This document shows positions 13,498 to 24,559 of a stretch of 64,000 nt of DNA, piece by piece. Under the pieces are notes generated by a model, which was given only the letters and a program-made list of their open reading frames with translations, ran no database searches and was not told where the DNA came from. Source of the DNA: Trichostrongylus colubriformis (lineage: Eukaryota > Nematoda > Chromadorea > Rhabditida > Trichostrongylidae); contig OZ022260.1 of NCBI GenBank assembly GCA_963978905.1, positions 34,737,326 to 34,801,325 of the forward strand, given 5' to 3'. Each line of letters begins with the position of its first letter. Positions within the stretch are counted from its first letter, which is position 1. Made by a program: the position numbers and the translations under genes.

Positions 13498-13752
13498 CCA
13501 ATGAGGGGGGGGGGAGCATCCCAATATGGACATTATTTTTGTCGTGGTGGATCTTTTTACCTAGGCCTAGAAGAATAAAGGAGCCCCTTTAAACTCCGCT
13601 GAGGCTTGGGCGAAAACAAACGCATGAATTTTCAGATTGACCCCTCAAAGATCCTTTGAAGGTGATTAGGTGAGCAACTTTTTGTGAAATGCTCCTCCGC
13701 CCTTCACCCCTGCCCCTCCCCCCTCCCCTCCTCCCTCAATGCGATAGCACCC
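13498..13752 (+). mobile_element. Poly-G MITE, copy 2
   Basis: The left end is worn (CAATGAGG plus about ten G), and the right end TGCGATAGCACCC matches the family terminus. The interior follows copy 1, with GGACATTATTTTTGTCG, TTTTTACCTAGGCC and AGATTGACCCCTC. The right arm is expanded by C-rich sequence. Confidence 0.7.
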
Positions 13753-13865
13753 ACCAATGTTCAAAAACAGAAGATGTGGTAGGGCTGTCAGGGTAGTGCA
13801 AGAAAAACATTGATGCTTTCGACTGCAAGAAGATAAAGCACAGATAACTACTGATTCGTCCGTTT

Positions 13866-14095
13866 CGGGTATGCGCCACGCATGCTATTTTCATCTAGGA
13901 TAGTGAGGGCTGATATGCGATTTGGGATATGCAATGTGCGGGAATCATCAAGTCTGCACTATACTTGCGGACACGTGTGCATCAGTCCCAAACGGATGAA
14001 GGCTTTGTTGGCCTGGTGGGCATCTACACGGAGCCAGGATTTGATCCTTGGACCGTGATGGTGGCAGTGTCGCTATTATAAGCACTGCCCATTCT
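13866..14095 (-). mobile_element. tRNA-derived SINE, near full length
   Basis: Read on the minus strand, the unit starts with a tRNA-like region carrying a B-box-like GGATCAAATCCTGG, continues with AGGCCAACAAAGCCTTCATC and ends GCATGCGTGGCGCATACCC. The copy at 22441 has the same order: B box, AGGCCTACCAAACCTTCCATC, then GGCGCATCCC. At about 230 bp and non-coding, it fits a SINE that borrowed a tRNA promoter. Several other sites in the window carry only the 3' end. Confidence 0.65.
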
Positions 14096-14684
14096 TGTCT
14101 ACACACTCAAAAAATTCATTTTTTTCTTACAGCTTATGAAAGTGCAAGGGTATTTTTACGTAGAAAAAGTACAGATCCATCGAAGCAAGGAAAAATCCGA
14201 TTACCACTTCAGAGCAGTGCTACTCAGCTCACACTACTATTTACATTAATACGATTAGGTCGGGGACTGAGTTCCCGCCGTTTCCTCTTAGATGAAGACA
14301 CTCGAATATGAATTTGCAGCGATTAGTTTGGGAATCAAAGTAAATAGAATAGCGAATTCTGCTCCAGAATTCATCCAACATAACACATTTCTCCGGTTGC
14401 AGCTGTGCGCTGTGAGGCGACTAATGAATTAGCAGAACCACGAAATCCAAGTGAAACACAAGGCGTCAGGTCCATTATAAAATCTCCGAGCTCCAAATAT
14501 TCATAAAACTTCTAAAATAGTTACAATACGCACAAACAAGAAAACCAAAAAAAAGTACTTCTGATTTTTACTGTCAGAAGTTCTCTTCGAAAAAGAGACA
14601 CTATTTGACCAAATGGATGACCAAATGAATCATTTTTCGGGATATTGGGAGATTCGCATATAAATATGATATTAATATATAATA
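14096..14684. other. Intergenic, no gene seen
   Basis: A/T-rich DNA up to the TA target site of the mariner element. I see nothing else in it. Confidence 0.4.
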
Positions 14685-15962
14685 TTAGGTTGTTGCAAAA
14701 TTAATTTCGATTTTGAGGTATGTGTAAATAAGTAGATTTTTTTTCCTGAACTATTCCATTTCGAAGAACGCCAGGCATTCCATTTGGTAGGTTTTTCTCT
14801 GCTCTTTCAGAAACTTCTATAATTGTCGCTCTAATTGTTCCAGCCGGCCAATTCCAGGGCTGCGTATAATCATTAACCGACTATCGAGTCATCATGTTTT
14901 ACGAATTTAAATTGGGACACTCCGCAGCGGGAGCAGCCCGTAATCTCAGCACTGTTTTCAGGAGGAATTTCCCTTGCGAACGAACAGTGGAGCTCTGGTC
15001 TAAAAAATTTGCTTCTGGTGATTTTGATCTCGAAGAGAACTCAGGTCGCGGCCGCAGGTCGTCGCTTGTTTATGAAGATTTAAGGAGAGCCGTCAAAGCA
15101 AATTCGGAAACGAATATTCGAACGTCAGCAGAAGACCCTGGCGTACATTACTCTACAGTGGCTAGACACTTGCTGGAAATCGGCAAGGTGAAGACGATGT
15201 CGATGGGTGCCTCATGGCCTGACCGATGAGCAGCGCCTCGCACGTTTCGACACCTGCTCTAACCTCCTAGTTCGCTACAAAAATGAGCCATTTGTAGACA
15301 GTATTATAACTGTTGACGGAAATTGGATTCCTTATGATAACAGGAAACGGGAATTAGTCTGAATAGATAGGGATGCTCCTCAAAAAACTTTTCTTAAATG
15401 CGACCTTCACCCTAAAAAAGGTTATGATTACTGTGTGGTGGTGTTGTATAGGTGTGAGCCACTATAAATTCTCGCAACCTGGTCAGCCAGCCACAGCAGA
15501 GTGTCACTGTTGTAATCAGGAGCAAATGTATAGGAAGTTGCAAAAAATGTGGTCCGCGGGGGTGGATAGAGGAGGGCCGATCCTGTTGCAGGACAACGCA
15601 AGGCCACACACCTCACAAATCACTCGGCGAAAATTGACCCACTTGGGTGTAAAAGTTCTTCTTTTCCCAGCGTACTCTCCCGACCTCTCCCCCACAGACT
15701 TTCACTTTTTTCGATCCCTCAGTTCTCATCTGCGTCAGAAACAATTCATTAATTTAGACGATGTTGAATGTACCTTCCTTGAGTTCGTTGATTCTCGTGA
15801 TAGTAATTTTTATATTGAAGGCTTGGAATTATTACCTGTTCGTTGCCAAAAATTTGTAGATTCTGATGGTTTTTACTTCGATTGCCAAACTTGTGTTTAT
15901 GCTGAGCTATAGTAGTTTGAAGTATGCGGTCCGTTTTCGAAATTAATTTTGCGACAACCTAA
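14685..15962 (+). mobile_element. Mariner transposon, full length but decayed
   Basis: The 1278-bp element has terminal inverted repeats: TTAGGTTGTTGCAAAATTAA on the left, and the complement on the right with 25 of 26 positions matching. TA flanks it at 14683-14684 and 15963-15964. The length, the ends and the transposase it carries place it in the mariner family, close in style to Hsmar1 and to the hookworm element bandit. That sub-family placement is from memory and needs alignment. Confidence 0.92.
14894..15912 (+). pseudogene. Mariner transposase, broken
   Basis: The N-terminal frame (14894-15229) reads as the helix-turn-helix DNA-binding half. The C-terminal frame (15373-15912) carries LQDNARPHTS and YSPDLSPTDFHFF. 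The two aspartates are separated by 34 residues, giving the D34D spacing of mariner; the first catalytic aspartate is visible as TVDGNW at about 15318. The two halves lie in different frames, with a shift near 15200, and a TGA interrupts the second frame at about 15360. LQDN replaces the usual HDN. At least two lesions mean it cannot make active transposase. Confidence 0.9.
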
Positions 15963-16189
15963 TACATACATAGGCGGTGAAGCCCTGCAATCTCATAAAA
16001 TGTAAGTGCTCGGGCTGACCAAAAAAGTGAGACGATTAGGTAGAAAACTAGACAAAAAAAAGAAAAGTAAATTGCAGGTAAGGGTCTATCTGTGTAACTT
16101 TGAGCAGTTTATTCATTTTACTTGAAAACGTCTCGCAGCAGACAGATGAAGAGTCATATAATAATACTACTACGACACCATTGGAGTAA

Positions 16190-16345
16190 TTTTAGGAGAT
16201 TGTGGAATAATTGTGGAATATGGAGTAGTGTGACTGTAAAGAAAGAAGGAGAACGGAAAAGCGGTTGAAACCCTGAAAAATAGAAGCCAGAAAATCTTCC
16301 TTCTCACTCTCCCTGCATCACTGACCGATGAGTATAGATGCAGAC
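16190..16345 (+). repeat. GTCTGCATC hairpin repeat, copy 1
   Basis: This begins AGATTGTGGAATAATTGTGG, continues through AAGAAAGAAGGAGAACGGAA and ends in a decayed hairpin (CCCTGCATC...GATGCAGACGAGCG). The same order of blocks recurs at 48155 and 48925. It is non-coding and its class is unknown. Confidence 0.6.
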
Positions 16346-16394
16346 GAGCGAGAGACCCAATTAGCCAACGCTGGACGATGCCACGCCTTCGGAA

Positions 16395-16675
16395 CAGCTC
16401 CGCGGGTGTGTACACTTATGAAAAATTTTTGCTTTGCGACGTCGCACTCGCGGCTCGATCAGCACAACATGCCGCGGTCAGTTGGAATTCCGCTCAGGAC
16501 GCAAGGGTCCGTTACTACGGAGGTCCTTTAGGAAATAACTGCTTATCTCACCATTATCTATAATACAATAACTTTTGGGCCCTAAAAAGACAAAATAGTG
16601 ACATGAACAGTAAAAAAAGAAGTAAAAAAGCAGCGCGCATCCGCGCGAAAATTTGTCTCAAGTGTACACACCCCA
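16395..16675. repeat. Foldback repeat with GTGTGTACAC arms
   Basis: The left arm GGGTGTGTACACTTATGA is answered on the right by TCAAGTGTACACACCC, each followed inwards by an AAAATTT block. Inside lies CCGCGGTCAGTTGGAATTCC, found again in reverse at about 53580-53600 within a saposin intron, so a dispersed family is present. Confidence 0.55.
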
Positions 16676-16734
16676 GCTTCGCAGTTCAATAAAACACAGA
16701 GTATCACAATGACTTCACGATTCCGAAAGAACCG

Positions 16735-16749
16735 AATGCGTGGCGCATA
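16735..16749 (+). mobile_element. SINE 3' end
   Basis: GAATGCGTGGCGCAT is the SINE 3' terminus in plus orientation. The body upstream is not recognisable because other repeats occupy it. Confidence 0.3.
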
Positions 16750-19542
16750 AGACAATAGTAAACGTCGAGCCAAGCGTTTCTTCAACGCATCTCTAACAAT
16801 TTTGGAATTCTTTCGCGGAATCACTATCTCCTCAATTTCATAATACCACAAACGATTTCGCTCCTGGTCCCTGAAGTTTTTTCCAAAGTCTAAAGTATGA
16901 TCCTGTCTAGTACCAAGATAGTCAAAAAGTATGAAATTTCGATAGGGCTCATGGAATGATCAAATCAGAACTTCAATAAAAGTCTAAAGAAAGATTTTCC
17001 GAATACATATCATCAACGTATCAGCAAACAAAAAAGCTTAATATAAAGGTGCAAAATTATTGACATAATGTTAAGCACTTTAATATTAATACAACTTCAA
17101 GCATTATGATGACGATAAATGATCCAGTGATAGTTGAGGGCAGTGACAACAAAGGTGCAGCAGACGTCCCGTCCATTGCAGTGCTCATCTTTTGGACTCC
17201 AAATTCTCGCCAATCCCTAAGCAAAAACTCAAACATCATCATTTGCGGCGTTTGCAAGCAATTTGACTCTGACGACATGTTTGAAACAGAAGAGCAACGG
17301 AGTGGGGGGGACAACGACAGCGGCGGCAAACTCAACACTATTCGCGTTTAGCTTACGAAGCACTCATGTAAATAGTAGTTGTGATACGGTAACCTGTTAA
17401 TAAGATGCGGCAGCAGGAGCATAAGTCACATCACAAAGTCACCGAAAAAAGAGACCAGACGGATGATAGCTGTGGAAATTATGGGAATTTCATTTATTCA
17501 TATTTATAGGTGCCTAAGACGCGCCTGAACAGTAAACAGAAAATTGAAATCAAACAACCCCTGTGGAATAAGTGTAAAAATGAAAAATAAGAATAAGATA
17601 AAGAAATAATGTGAAGATGTATCAGATTAATCGTTGGATTGAAGAGCATCAGTAGTTCCCTGATTCATTTTCAAATGGATGTTTACGAGATAAAATTGGT
17701 TGATCCGAATGGGATACTTCAGAGTCCATGTATGAGTATGCTTTTATGTACTTAAAAGACTGTGTTGCTTTTTTTTACATTTCTTACCCTAAAAAGGATA
17801 AAAAGGCCGAAGCGCCAAACATCCACATAGAGCAGAGAGCGTAAGATGTTTAAATGCCTTTGTGGCTTACGGAGGCCATCCACTCTTCGGCACAGAACTT
17901 TTCCTCCTGGACAAGTTCGATTCTTATTGGCCAATAAAGACAAGAATGGTTAAGTGGTGCCAAACGAGTGTGGGGACGGTCGTTGATTGGTTGTGACGAA
18001 AGGTTCAGATCCCGATGTGCACTGTTTAGCCGTCGGCCATGGCGTTAACCTCATAACTGCTACACAAAAAGGTTCAAATTGGACTGAATGAACTGAATTT
18101 TGTAATAAAAATAATATATAATAAAATTAATAACAAAATGGAATAAAATCTTGAACTGGATTTTACAAAAAAGGTCAGGTTTGTTTTTTTTCAAATCATC
18201 CATAGCATAGGAGAGTGAGTTTCTTGATAAAAGAGATCCATGATGTTTCATGAAAGTTAGTAAATTAAAAAAAAAACGAGTAGGGTACAGCGCTTGCAAT
18301 GAAAAGAATAATCGCTGCTTCTCGCGCAAGACAACCACTCTGCCGGGGTATCGTAGAAGCGGAAGACGGCGACAAGCTCTCATCCCTCAACAAACGCAAA
18401 CCCTGCCGTTTTACCGGTTTTTGTGCCCATAAAGATTCTCCTACAATGCTGCTTAGGAGGGTTTCAATGTTTGTAGAGAGGTTCGTGGGGGCGCGCTTTC
18501 ATCGACCTGTGTGCTTGCTTGCCAGTTACTCTATCTTTCTGCTTGCAAACATGTATGCTATCGATACCATCGAACGTGGGGAAACATCTCCGGGGTTCGG
18601 TATCCTGATGAAAGAAAAGTGTGCAAAGGAGCACGAAAAAGAGTTCGAATCCTATGCAGTTCCAAAAAAAATTAGTAAGATATCAAACGAAAATATTGAT
18701 GTTAATGTTTGGAAAATACTGTTTGTGAATGTTAGGGTTTGGCTTCACTTCTCGTTTCTTCTACTATTTATTTGACTTAGTTGAGCGACAATATTGTTTT
18801 TGTTTATTTTGCTGTTTACTTACGTTGAACAAGCATTACGCTTGTTGATCAATACATCGGCTTTCGATGGAAAACCAACACCGTGGTCAGAGACAAAATT
18901 TCGCATCTCAGCTTTGGTAGCGAGAATGGAAGTAGAAAAAAACAAGAAAAATCATCAAAGTAGCGAAAATCGAAATAAATGTTGCAGGTGAAAAAAAAGA
19001 AATGAAAAGGAAAAGGTTCCAAATTAAATGATTACACGTTGGTTCTCTATTGTCTTCGGAAATAAGTGGCAATTAATTGACAGAGGTGAAGGCTCCAGAA
19101 GTTTTTCTCTTTGAAATCATCCGAGAGTACTTACGTCTCGACTCCCCGGCTTGTGAAAGTAGCTCATATTGTTGTGCAGTGAGCCGAAATAATGATTGCC
19201 ATGCGTCAAAGGAGCTCATGGGAAATATGAACTGAAATTCACCACATTTTCACAAGCCTGCACTAGTTTTCGAAGAAATTCCAAGCAAATACATGATGAT
19301 ATTATGAAGAACAGAAGCGCAAAGTTGAATCTGGCAATAAGAAAGTGAGGAATAAAAAAGTGGGTAAAAGTGAAAAATCCAAGGACAGCATTGAATCCCA
19401 GAAAGAGAAGCAAAGTGAGAAACCATTGATCACAAAATCTTTACAATTAAGTAAAGCTATTCTCAGCCCACTGATTATAACGGCCCTGGTGGTTTCGTTT
19501 TTGTGGCTATTCAGGGCGAATTCAACAGCAGCCATTTGTATA
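16750..19542. other. Intergenic, no gene seen
   Basis: A tRNA-like block at about 17949-18040 has GGTTAAGTGGTGCC and GGTTCAGATCCCGATG at A/B-box spacing and may be another SINE head. Open frames here (for example 18299-18775) show no recognisable domain. Nothing else is supported. Confidence 0.35.
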
Positions 19543-20039
19543 CAGTAGCGCTCAAAAGTCTTCGGCCAAAACTAACTTTTTTCCTACTTGACCTAATTTG
19601 ACAAAATTTTAATATGTGGTGCCCGAACCTATTGCCAACAATTCCTTCTACTTGAGTGCCGCTTGGCACTTTTCATGGTTTTTTACAAGAATTTACTACG
19701 AAACCACCGAAAAAAAGTAAAAGGCTTGGTCAAGAAAAACGGCTTTCTTTACAAAAACAAAACCAGCAAGCCTCAGAGAACATTAATATTTTGAAGAAAG
19801 ACCACGACTTTTGATGACAACGGCACATCGGGACGGGATAGCGATGGCACTTTGAAAAACAAAAAATTTTATATAACCACGTTACCTACACCGTTGAGCG
19901 CCAAAATAGTACATTTAATATGCAGCGCCTCCAAGTACAACATACTAAAATTTCTCTTAGATCGGTGCAGTTGCAAAAAAGTTACAAGTGAAAAACCCAA
20001 GTGAAAGACCATTTCGCCGGAGACTTTTGAGCGCTACTG
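19543..20039 (+). mobile_element. Tc1-like MITE, copy 3
   Basis: A 497-bp copy runs from CAGTAGCGCTCAAAAGTC to GACTTTTGAGCGCTACTG with TA on both sides, in the same orientation as copy 1. The interior (CTACTTGACC, GGTTTTTTACAAGAATTTA, GTTACAAGTG) matches the other copies closely, suggesting fairly recent spread from one source. Confidence 0.87.
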
Positions 20040-20716
20040 TATATTTCCAAAAATTATAAAAAAAGAAAGAAGAAAAAGACAATAGAAGGTAGAACGGAAA
20101 AGCGAAAAAAAAGCCTTGAAGTGATTGAAGGGAAAATATGTACGGTGCTGCGAACTCGTGTCCTGCCTTGTAACTGAAGACACCAAGAAAGGAACAATTT
20201 TGGCTTACGGTACATATGAGTCTACGGTACTCTGCAGTTTTTTGGTTGCACACACGACGCCTCGCCAAGATGTTGAGTGTGGGAACATTGAGTTTTTGAT
20301 TATGAACACCGTTTTTCTCACTCTTTCGCGCATTCTCCCTTCATTGTTTCGCTTGTTTGCACTGTGTGCTATTTCACTTGCTTATCATCGTCATGAATGA
20401 AATTCAATTCGCCCAATGAGACATCACATAACGGTGGCGTTGGCCCGGCTGAAGCGTGAAGTTCGAAGTGAAGCGCGCCAGAATAGTAATAGCGCCCCAT
20501 CGGCGCGTTTTTCAACGCGATTTTCGCTACGCATTATCTTTTTTGAGATCGGATCTGAGTTTGAACAGGACAGCGTTTTGAAATACGCTTTCCTTCTTCG
20601 CCCTCCTTCCGGTGCCCTCAAGCAAAATTATCTCTCATACATTCGATTCAACAATCTCACATATCTTTCTATTATCCAGGATCATCACAGATCATCTTGA
20701 AAATAATCGTAACAGT
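20040..20716. other. Intergenic, no gene seen
   Basis: A short relic at about 20170-20215 (GACACC then TTTTGGCTTACGGTA) matches the outer edge of the inverted pair at 39602/43480. No gene is supported. Confidence 0.35.
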
Positions 20717-20768
20717 CGCATCGAAGCAGTCGGTTCACTTATAAAAGTGAACCGACTGCTTCGATGCG
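20717..20768. other. Perfect 24-bp palindrome with 4-nt loop
   Basis: The arm CGCATCGAAGCAGTCGGTTC continues to ACTT, and its exact complement follows after the loop ATAA: 24 paired positions without a mismatch. Perfect pairing implies a recent origin or selection. It could be a very short foldback element, a hairpin RNA precursor or a product of DNA repair. There is no terminator context and no neighbouring gene. Confidence 0.75.
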
Positions 20769-21469
20769 CTTATAAAAAACTGCATACGAAGGGCATAAAA
20801 GACAGACGATAAAAGTGCCCAGGCCTTAATGAGCACCTTGCCCTCAGTTAAGTAAAGAGTTTTTTTGTTCGCGCGTATCTCCAAGAATCCCCACCCTTCA
20901 TACAACTCCGTTACTTGTACCCCCGGCTGTATACGTTATCGTCAAGATTCCACACCGCGGCAGGCGGCTAGCGATGCAGGATGGGCCATGTGCCGGACAC
21001 TAAGTATGGACAATACCTGCATATTTGGACAACATTATTCGATATTATTTAGCCATTCATTCATTTAATGAGTTTGTCGCCTTGATGAGGTACATGTCGT
21101 TTGCCGAGCATTACAGCACAACTGTCCAAAAAAGGAGACAGAAATGAACCAGATATCAAAATATTTTAGTTCATATAGCGCATACATCCTCTGCGAGAAA
21201 CGTGACACTTTCATGCTGGTTCAGTGCTTTCTGAAATTATTCTTAGGAAAAGTTCACTTTTAAGTGGTAGAGGTGTCTGCTATCACTAAATTATTGCGGA
21301 TTGGTCGCCCGCAGGCATAACAGTGAGTGGCCGCCCTTCGAGGGACTTTTCCGAATGACTTGACTCATCCTTATGGGCAGTAGTACATAGGGTAACTATC
21401 CAGGCTGTAGCCTTTCTGCACTATAACGGTACGGCATCTCAGCGCTATACCTGTCCAAACCCATTCCGG

Positions 21470-21645
21470 CCACACCCACTTTGCTCATTTGACCAATAAG
21501 AGAGCTCAAATGGGTGTGATCGGAGAGTGGATTCGAGGAGGTATAGCGCCGTAATGCCGTATTATGGAGGCGCAAAAAAGGTGCAACCCGGATAGTCCCA
21601 CTTTGCTCATTGGACCAATAACAGAGCTCAAGTGGGTGTCCAAGG
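21470..21645 (+). repeat. Two direct copies of a small palindrome
   Basis: CACTTTGCTCATTTGACCAA at about 21478 and CACTTTGCTCATTGGACCAA at about 21600 are each followed by an AGAGCTCAA...GGGTGT block that partly pairs with the start. The copies are about 120 bp apart. The function is unknown. Confidence 0.5.
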
Positions 21646-22440
21646 AACTACTGCCCCATAAAGGTAAGCAGCTCATCTGATTAGCGTGGAGTGTGCCTTT
21701 GACTAGAGCTACGACTATCATAATTTGCAAGGGATCGAACGATTCTGCGGTGAGGAAAAAAGTGATATGAAAGTACAGAGAAATCAAATTGAATCTGCAA
21801 AATCAAATAGCAAACCAGCGAACACATGCAATGGCTTATATAAACAAGTCGTCTGCCATTGGAGTTCACGGACACTCAGAGAAAACCAAGAAAAACGGGA
21901 GCTGTGTGTGCGTGTATGAGCAAACAGTAACAAGACTCACAGTGCTCTACACCGCTCACATATCGACAAGGATCATCAGTGATAAAGAGACCGAGGAGTA
22001 GGAAAGAGGAGTGACGCGCTGCAGGCCTTCCCATCATAACTCCGGTTGGGTTTTGGGTTAATGAGAATGTTGAGGACATAAAGCTGAAAGATCGGGTTCT
22101 TGTCCTCATACCTTTACAGCCATAAAATTTGACAAAATGACCCATCAATGTCAGCCGCAGCAACCCAATCGTTGTAGCAATCAGCTCTCTGCGATAGTCG
22201 CGCGAGTTAACGTCCGAAAAACTGGTAGAAGTCCTTCAAAAACGTCCTAGAATTGGGACAGGTCAATCATCTACGTTCCCGGAGGACGATCAAATGCTGT
22301 AAAAATCGTGCTACAAGACGAAAGCACTAAATTGCATAAGGGCTGAGTGCTGAATAAAACTCATACAAAGTAATGTCAAATAAAGACCAGTAAAGAGTAA
22401 AAAAGAAATTATGATTTTCGGCACTAACAAATCTCTTCTG
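21646..22440. other. Intergenic, no gene seen
   Basis: No coding region or element was recognised in this stretch. Confidence 0.35.
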
Positions 22441-22690
22441 TGGGATGCGCCGTGTACATTCTAGTTCCATGCAGAAGCTGGTGAGTGGTTAATGCGACTT
22501 GGACAATGGCTTGGGGTAGGGGGCAGCCGATGTTCAAGTCAATGTTTTTAACCTTCCAGAGTCTGGTGTCAATTCCCTCACCTCGAAGGGATGGAAGGTT
22601 TGGTAGGCCTGAGTGGACACTGATGCGGGATTCGATCCCAGCACTCTACGAGCGGGAGTGCGCGCACGCCTACATTGCCTCCGTCCAATA
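22441..22690 (-). mobile_element. tRNA-derived SINE, near full length
   Basis: On the minus strand a tRNA-like head carries the B-box-like GGGATCGAATCCCG, then AGGCCTACCAAACCTTCCAT, and the unit ends ATGTACACGGCGCATCCCA. It is the best-preserved copy of the family. The spacing suggests the head came from a tRNA gene, but no intact anticodon arm can be drawn. Confidence 0.7.
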
Positions 22691-22997
22691 GCGCGGTTGC
22701 AATGCAAAATATTCACACTTTAATTGATGAACTCTCGACCAGTAGCTAATAAGTTTGCAGCGTTTAATGCAAGCTAACTAAAAAAAACTGCGGAAAATGT
22801 GAAAAATATTAATTTCATGGGAGTTTCTTTATACGCGCAGCAGACACGTTGTGCCACCATCCTGGTGGCACTTTGCCAAAAGAAAATCGAGTTGTTAGAC
22901 GGTGATTAACGTTGCGAAATGCAACACAGAAACGCAGCAATAGGCACAACAACGAAACGAAAAAAATGAAATTAGTCGCGCTGGTGAATATCTATGG

Positions 22998-23090
22998 AAT
23001 GCGCCGCGCAATCAAATTCCATCATAAGTAGCTAAGCCATTTGAGAGATTCATGGGTCCATGCCAGGACTCATAGTATTTAACCTACATT
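22998..23090 (-). mobile_element. tRNA-derived SINE, partial
   Basis: It starts on the plus strand with GAATGCGCCGCGCAATC (SINE 3' end in reverse) and reaches a degenerate B-box-like block near 23050. It is a short, decayed copy. Confidence 0.35.
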
Positions 23091-23750
23091 CAACCTAAAT
23101 GTCGCATGAAAGAATCTTCAGAAAAAAAAACACGAAATTCATTGGATGAGTTATTTGAGCTCGAGCTGACTCTACAAACCGTGTAACAGAGGTACCGCAA
23201 CTTTAGTCAAGCGCTAACTTTTCCAATATGGAATGATTTAATAAATAAAGAACTAATAAAAGGGATGGAACGATGCAGCGAAAAGAGCTAAGTGCAGTTG
23301 CACATTTTTCAAAAATTGCGATAAACATTCATTTTTTCAAAAATGTGGAATATGCGCGACACACATAGATTCGGTCACATCTGTCACAAGACAAACGACG
23401 ATCGTCAACATCGTTGCCGAGGGATACATCCCCTAAGGGACGTATGAGGTGTCAACAAAGAGGACTTCCAGAGGTCAGTCTCGTTCAAAGCGTGCACGCC
23501 AAAAGAAAAAGGACATAGAAGCTCGCAACCACGCTCAGCGGCTATTAAAAGTGACAAAGCTCCACGTGGATATGTCCCCGGGGGCGGGAATAAAAGTGGT
23601 CATCTGCTCTGGAGCTTTTCTTTTCCATACTTTGCTTCTGACCCCTGGTTCGCAGTAATGTCTTCACATCGTCTCCTAACGTTCTTGGACGCAGATCTTG
23701 ATGCAATATCCTAATGGTCCGGGCAGGCTTCGCCGGCCATATAGGGGGCG
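23091..23750. other. Intergenic, no gene seen
   Basis: A 69-codon frame at 23449-23658 is rich in Lys/Arg at its start but has no recognisable domain. Nothing else is supported. Confidence 0.35.
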
Positions 23751-23754
23751 ACTC

Positions 23755-23782
23755 TCGGCTCGCCGCTTATGCGGCGAGCCGA
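23755..23782. other. 12-bp GC-rich hairpin
   Basis: TCGGCTCGCCGC pairs perfectly with GCGGCGAGCCGA across the loop TTAT. It lies about 250 bp upstream of the tandem array and may belong to the same mobile unit. Confidence 0.6.
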
Positions 23783-24030
23783 TTTTCGCGGATGTTGGAG
23801 CATATCTCCCCCTCAGGCCGGCAAATTCGCTTTATATTTTGACCCACTGACGACGGGCTCCTATAACTACCTGCTTACCATAGCATATCTATCCCTTAGA
23901 TTTTCTGATTTTCAGCACGCGCCCCGCCCACTGTGGGCAGGGCGTAACATTGTATATGTGCCCCCTTATTTCTTCGCTCATGCTTTACCTATCCCATACT
24001 TGTAATATATTATGCGAGATTATTACGATA

Positions 24031-24455
24031 TATGAATTTCCCCCCATTCGCCTTCCGAGGCTCCTTATCAGCCCTTATTAGTTGCTATCACTTCCGTTCC
24101 CTCACCGTTGATGTCCCCTTACTACCCCCTAAATCACTTTGAAATCCAGGGTCCCAGCTTTGCTGCGACGCGAGATATGAATTTCCCCCCATTCGCCTTC
24201 CAAGGCTCCTTATCAGCCCTCATCAGTTGCTATCACTTCCGATTCCTCACCATTGATGTCCACTTACTACCCCACTATATCACTTTGAAAATCCAGGGTC
24301 CCAGCTTTGCTGCGACGCGACCCCCCATTCGCCTTCCAAGGCTCCTTATCAGCCCTCATCAGTTGCTATCACTTCCGATTCCTCACCATTGATGTCCCCT
24401 TACTACCCCCTAGATTATTTTAAAAATTCAGGGTCCCAGCTCCACTGCGACGCGA
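24031..24455 (+). repeat. Tandem repeat, three units of about 145 bp
   Basis: Each unit runs from TATGAATTTCCCCCCATTCG to GGGTCCCAGCTTTGCTGCG. Unit 1 starts at 24031 and unit 2 at 24176. Unit 3 lacks about 10 bp at its start (from 24321). Differences among units are few. The last unit leads straight into ATTTCGTGACAGACAGAC, the microsatellite tail shared with the repeats at 32740 and 43228. Confidence 0.85.
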
Positions 24456-24469
24456 AATATGAATTTCGT

Positions 24470-24505
24470 GACAGACAGACAGACTGACTGACTGACAGAC
24501 AGACT

Positions 24506-24545
<40 letters not shown>

Positions 24546-24556
24546 GGCAGACTAAG
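24470..24556 (+). repeat. GACA microsatellite tail
   Basis: About twenty units of GACA, with GACT variants, follow TTTCGTGACA and are followed by CTAAGCCGATTATATATAG. The same arrangement, a repeat body then TTTCGTGACAGA then GAC-rich units, occurs at the ends of two other repeats in this window. Confidence 0.85.
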
Positions 24557-24559
24557 CCG

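Noticed and set aside
18299..18775. 158-codon plus-strand open frame with hydrophobic segments
   Set aside because: The hydrophobic stretches come from T-rich DNA. No signal-peptide start, family motif or exon partner was found.
24470..24556. CRISPR-like or satellite array
   Set aside because: The GACA units are directly adjacent without spacers, and the neighbouring 145-bp units are plain tandem repeats in a eukaryotic genome.
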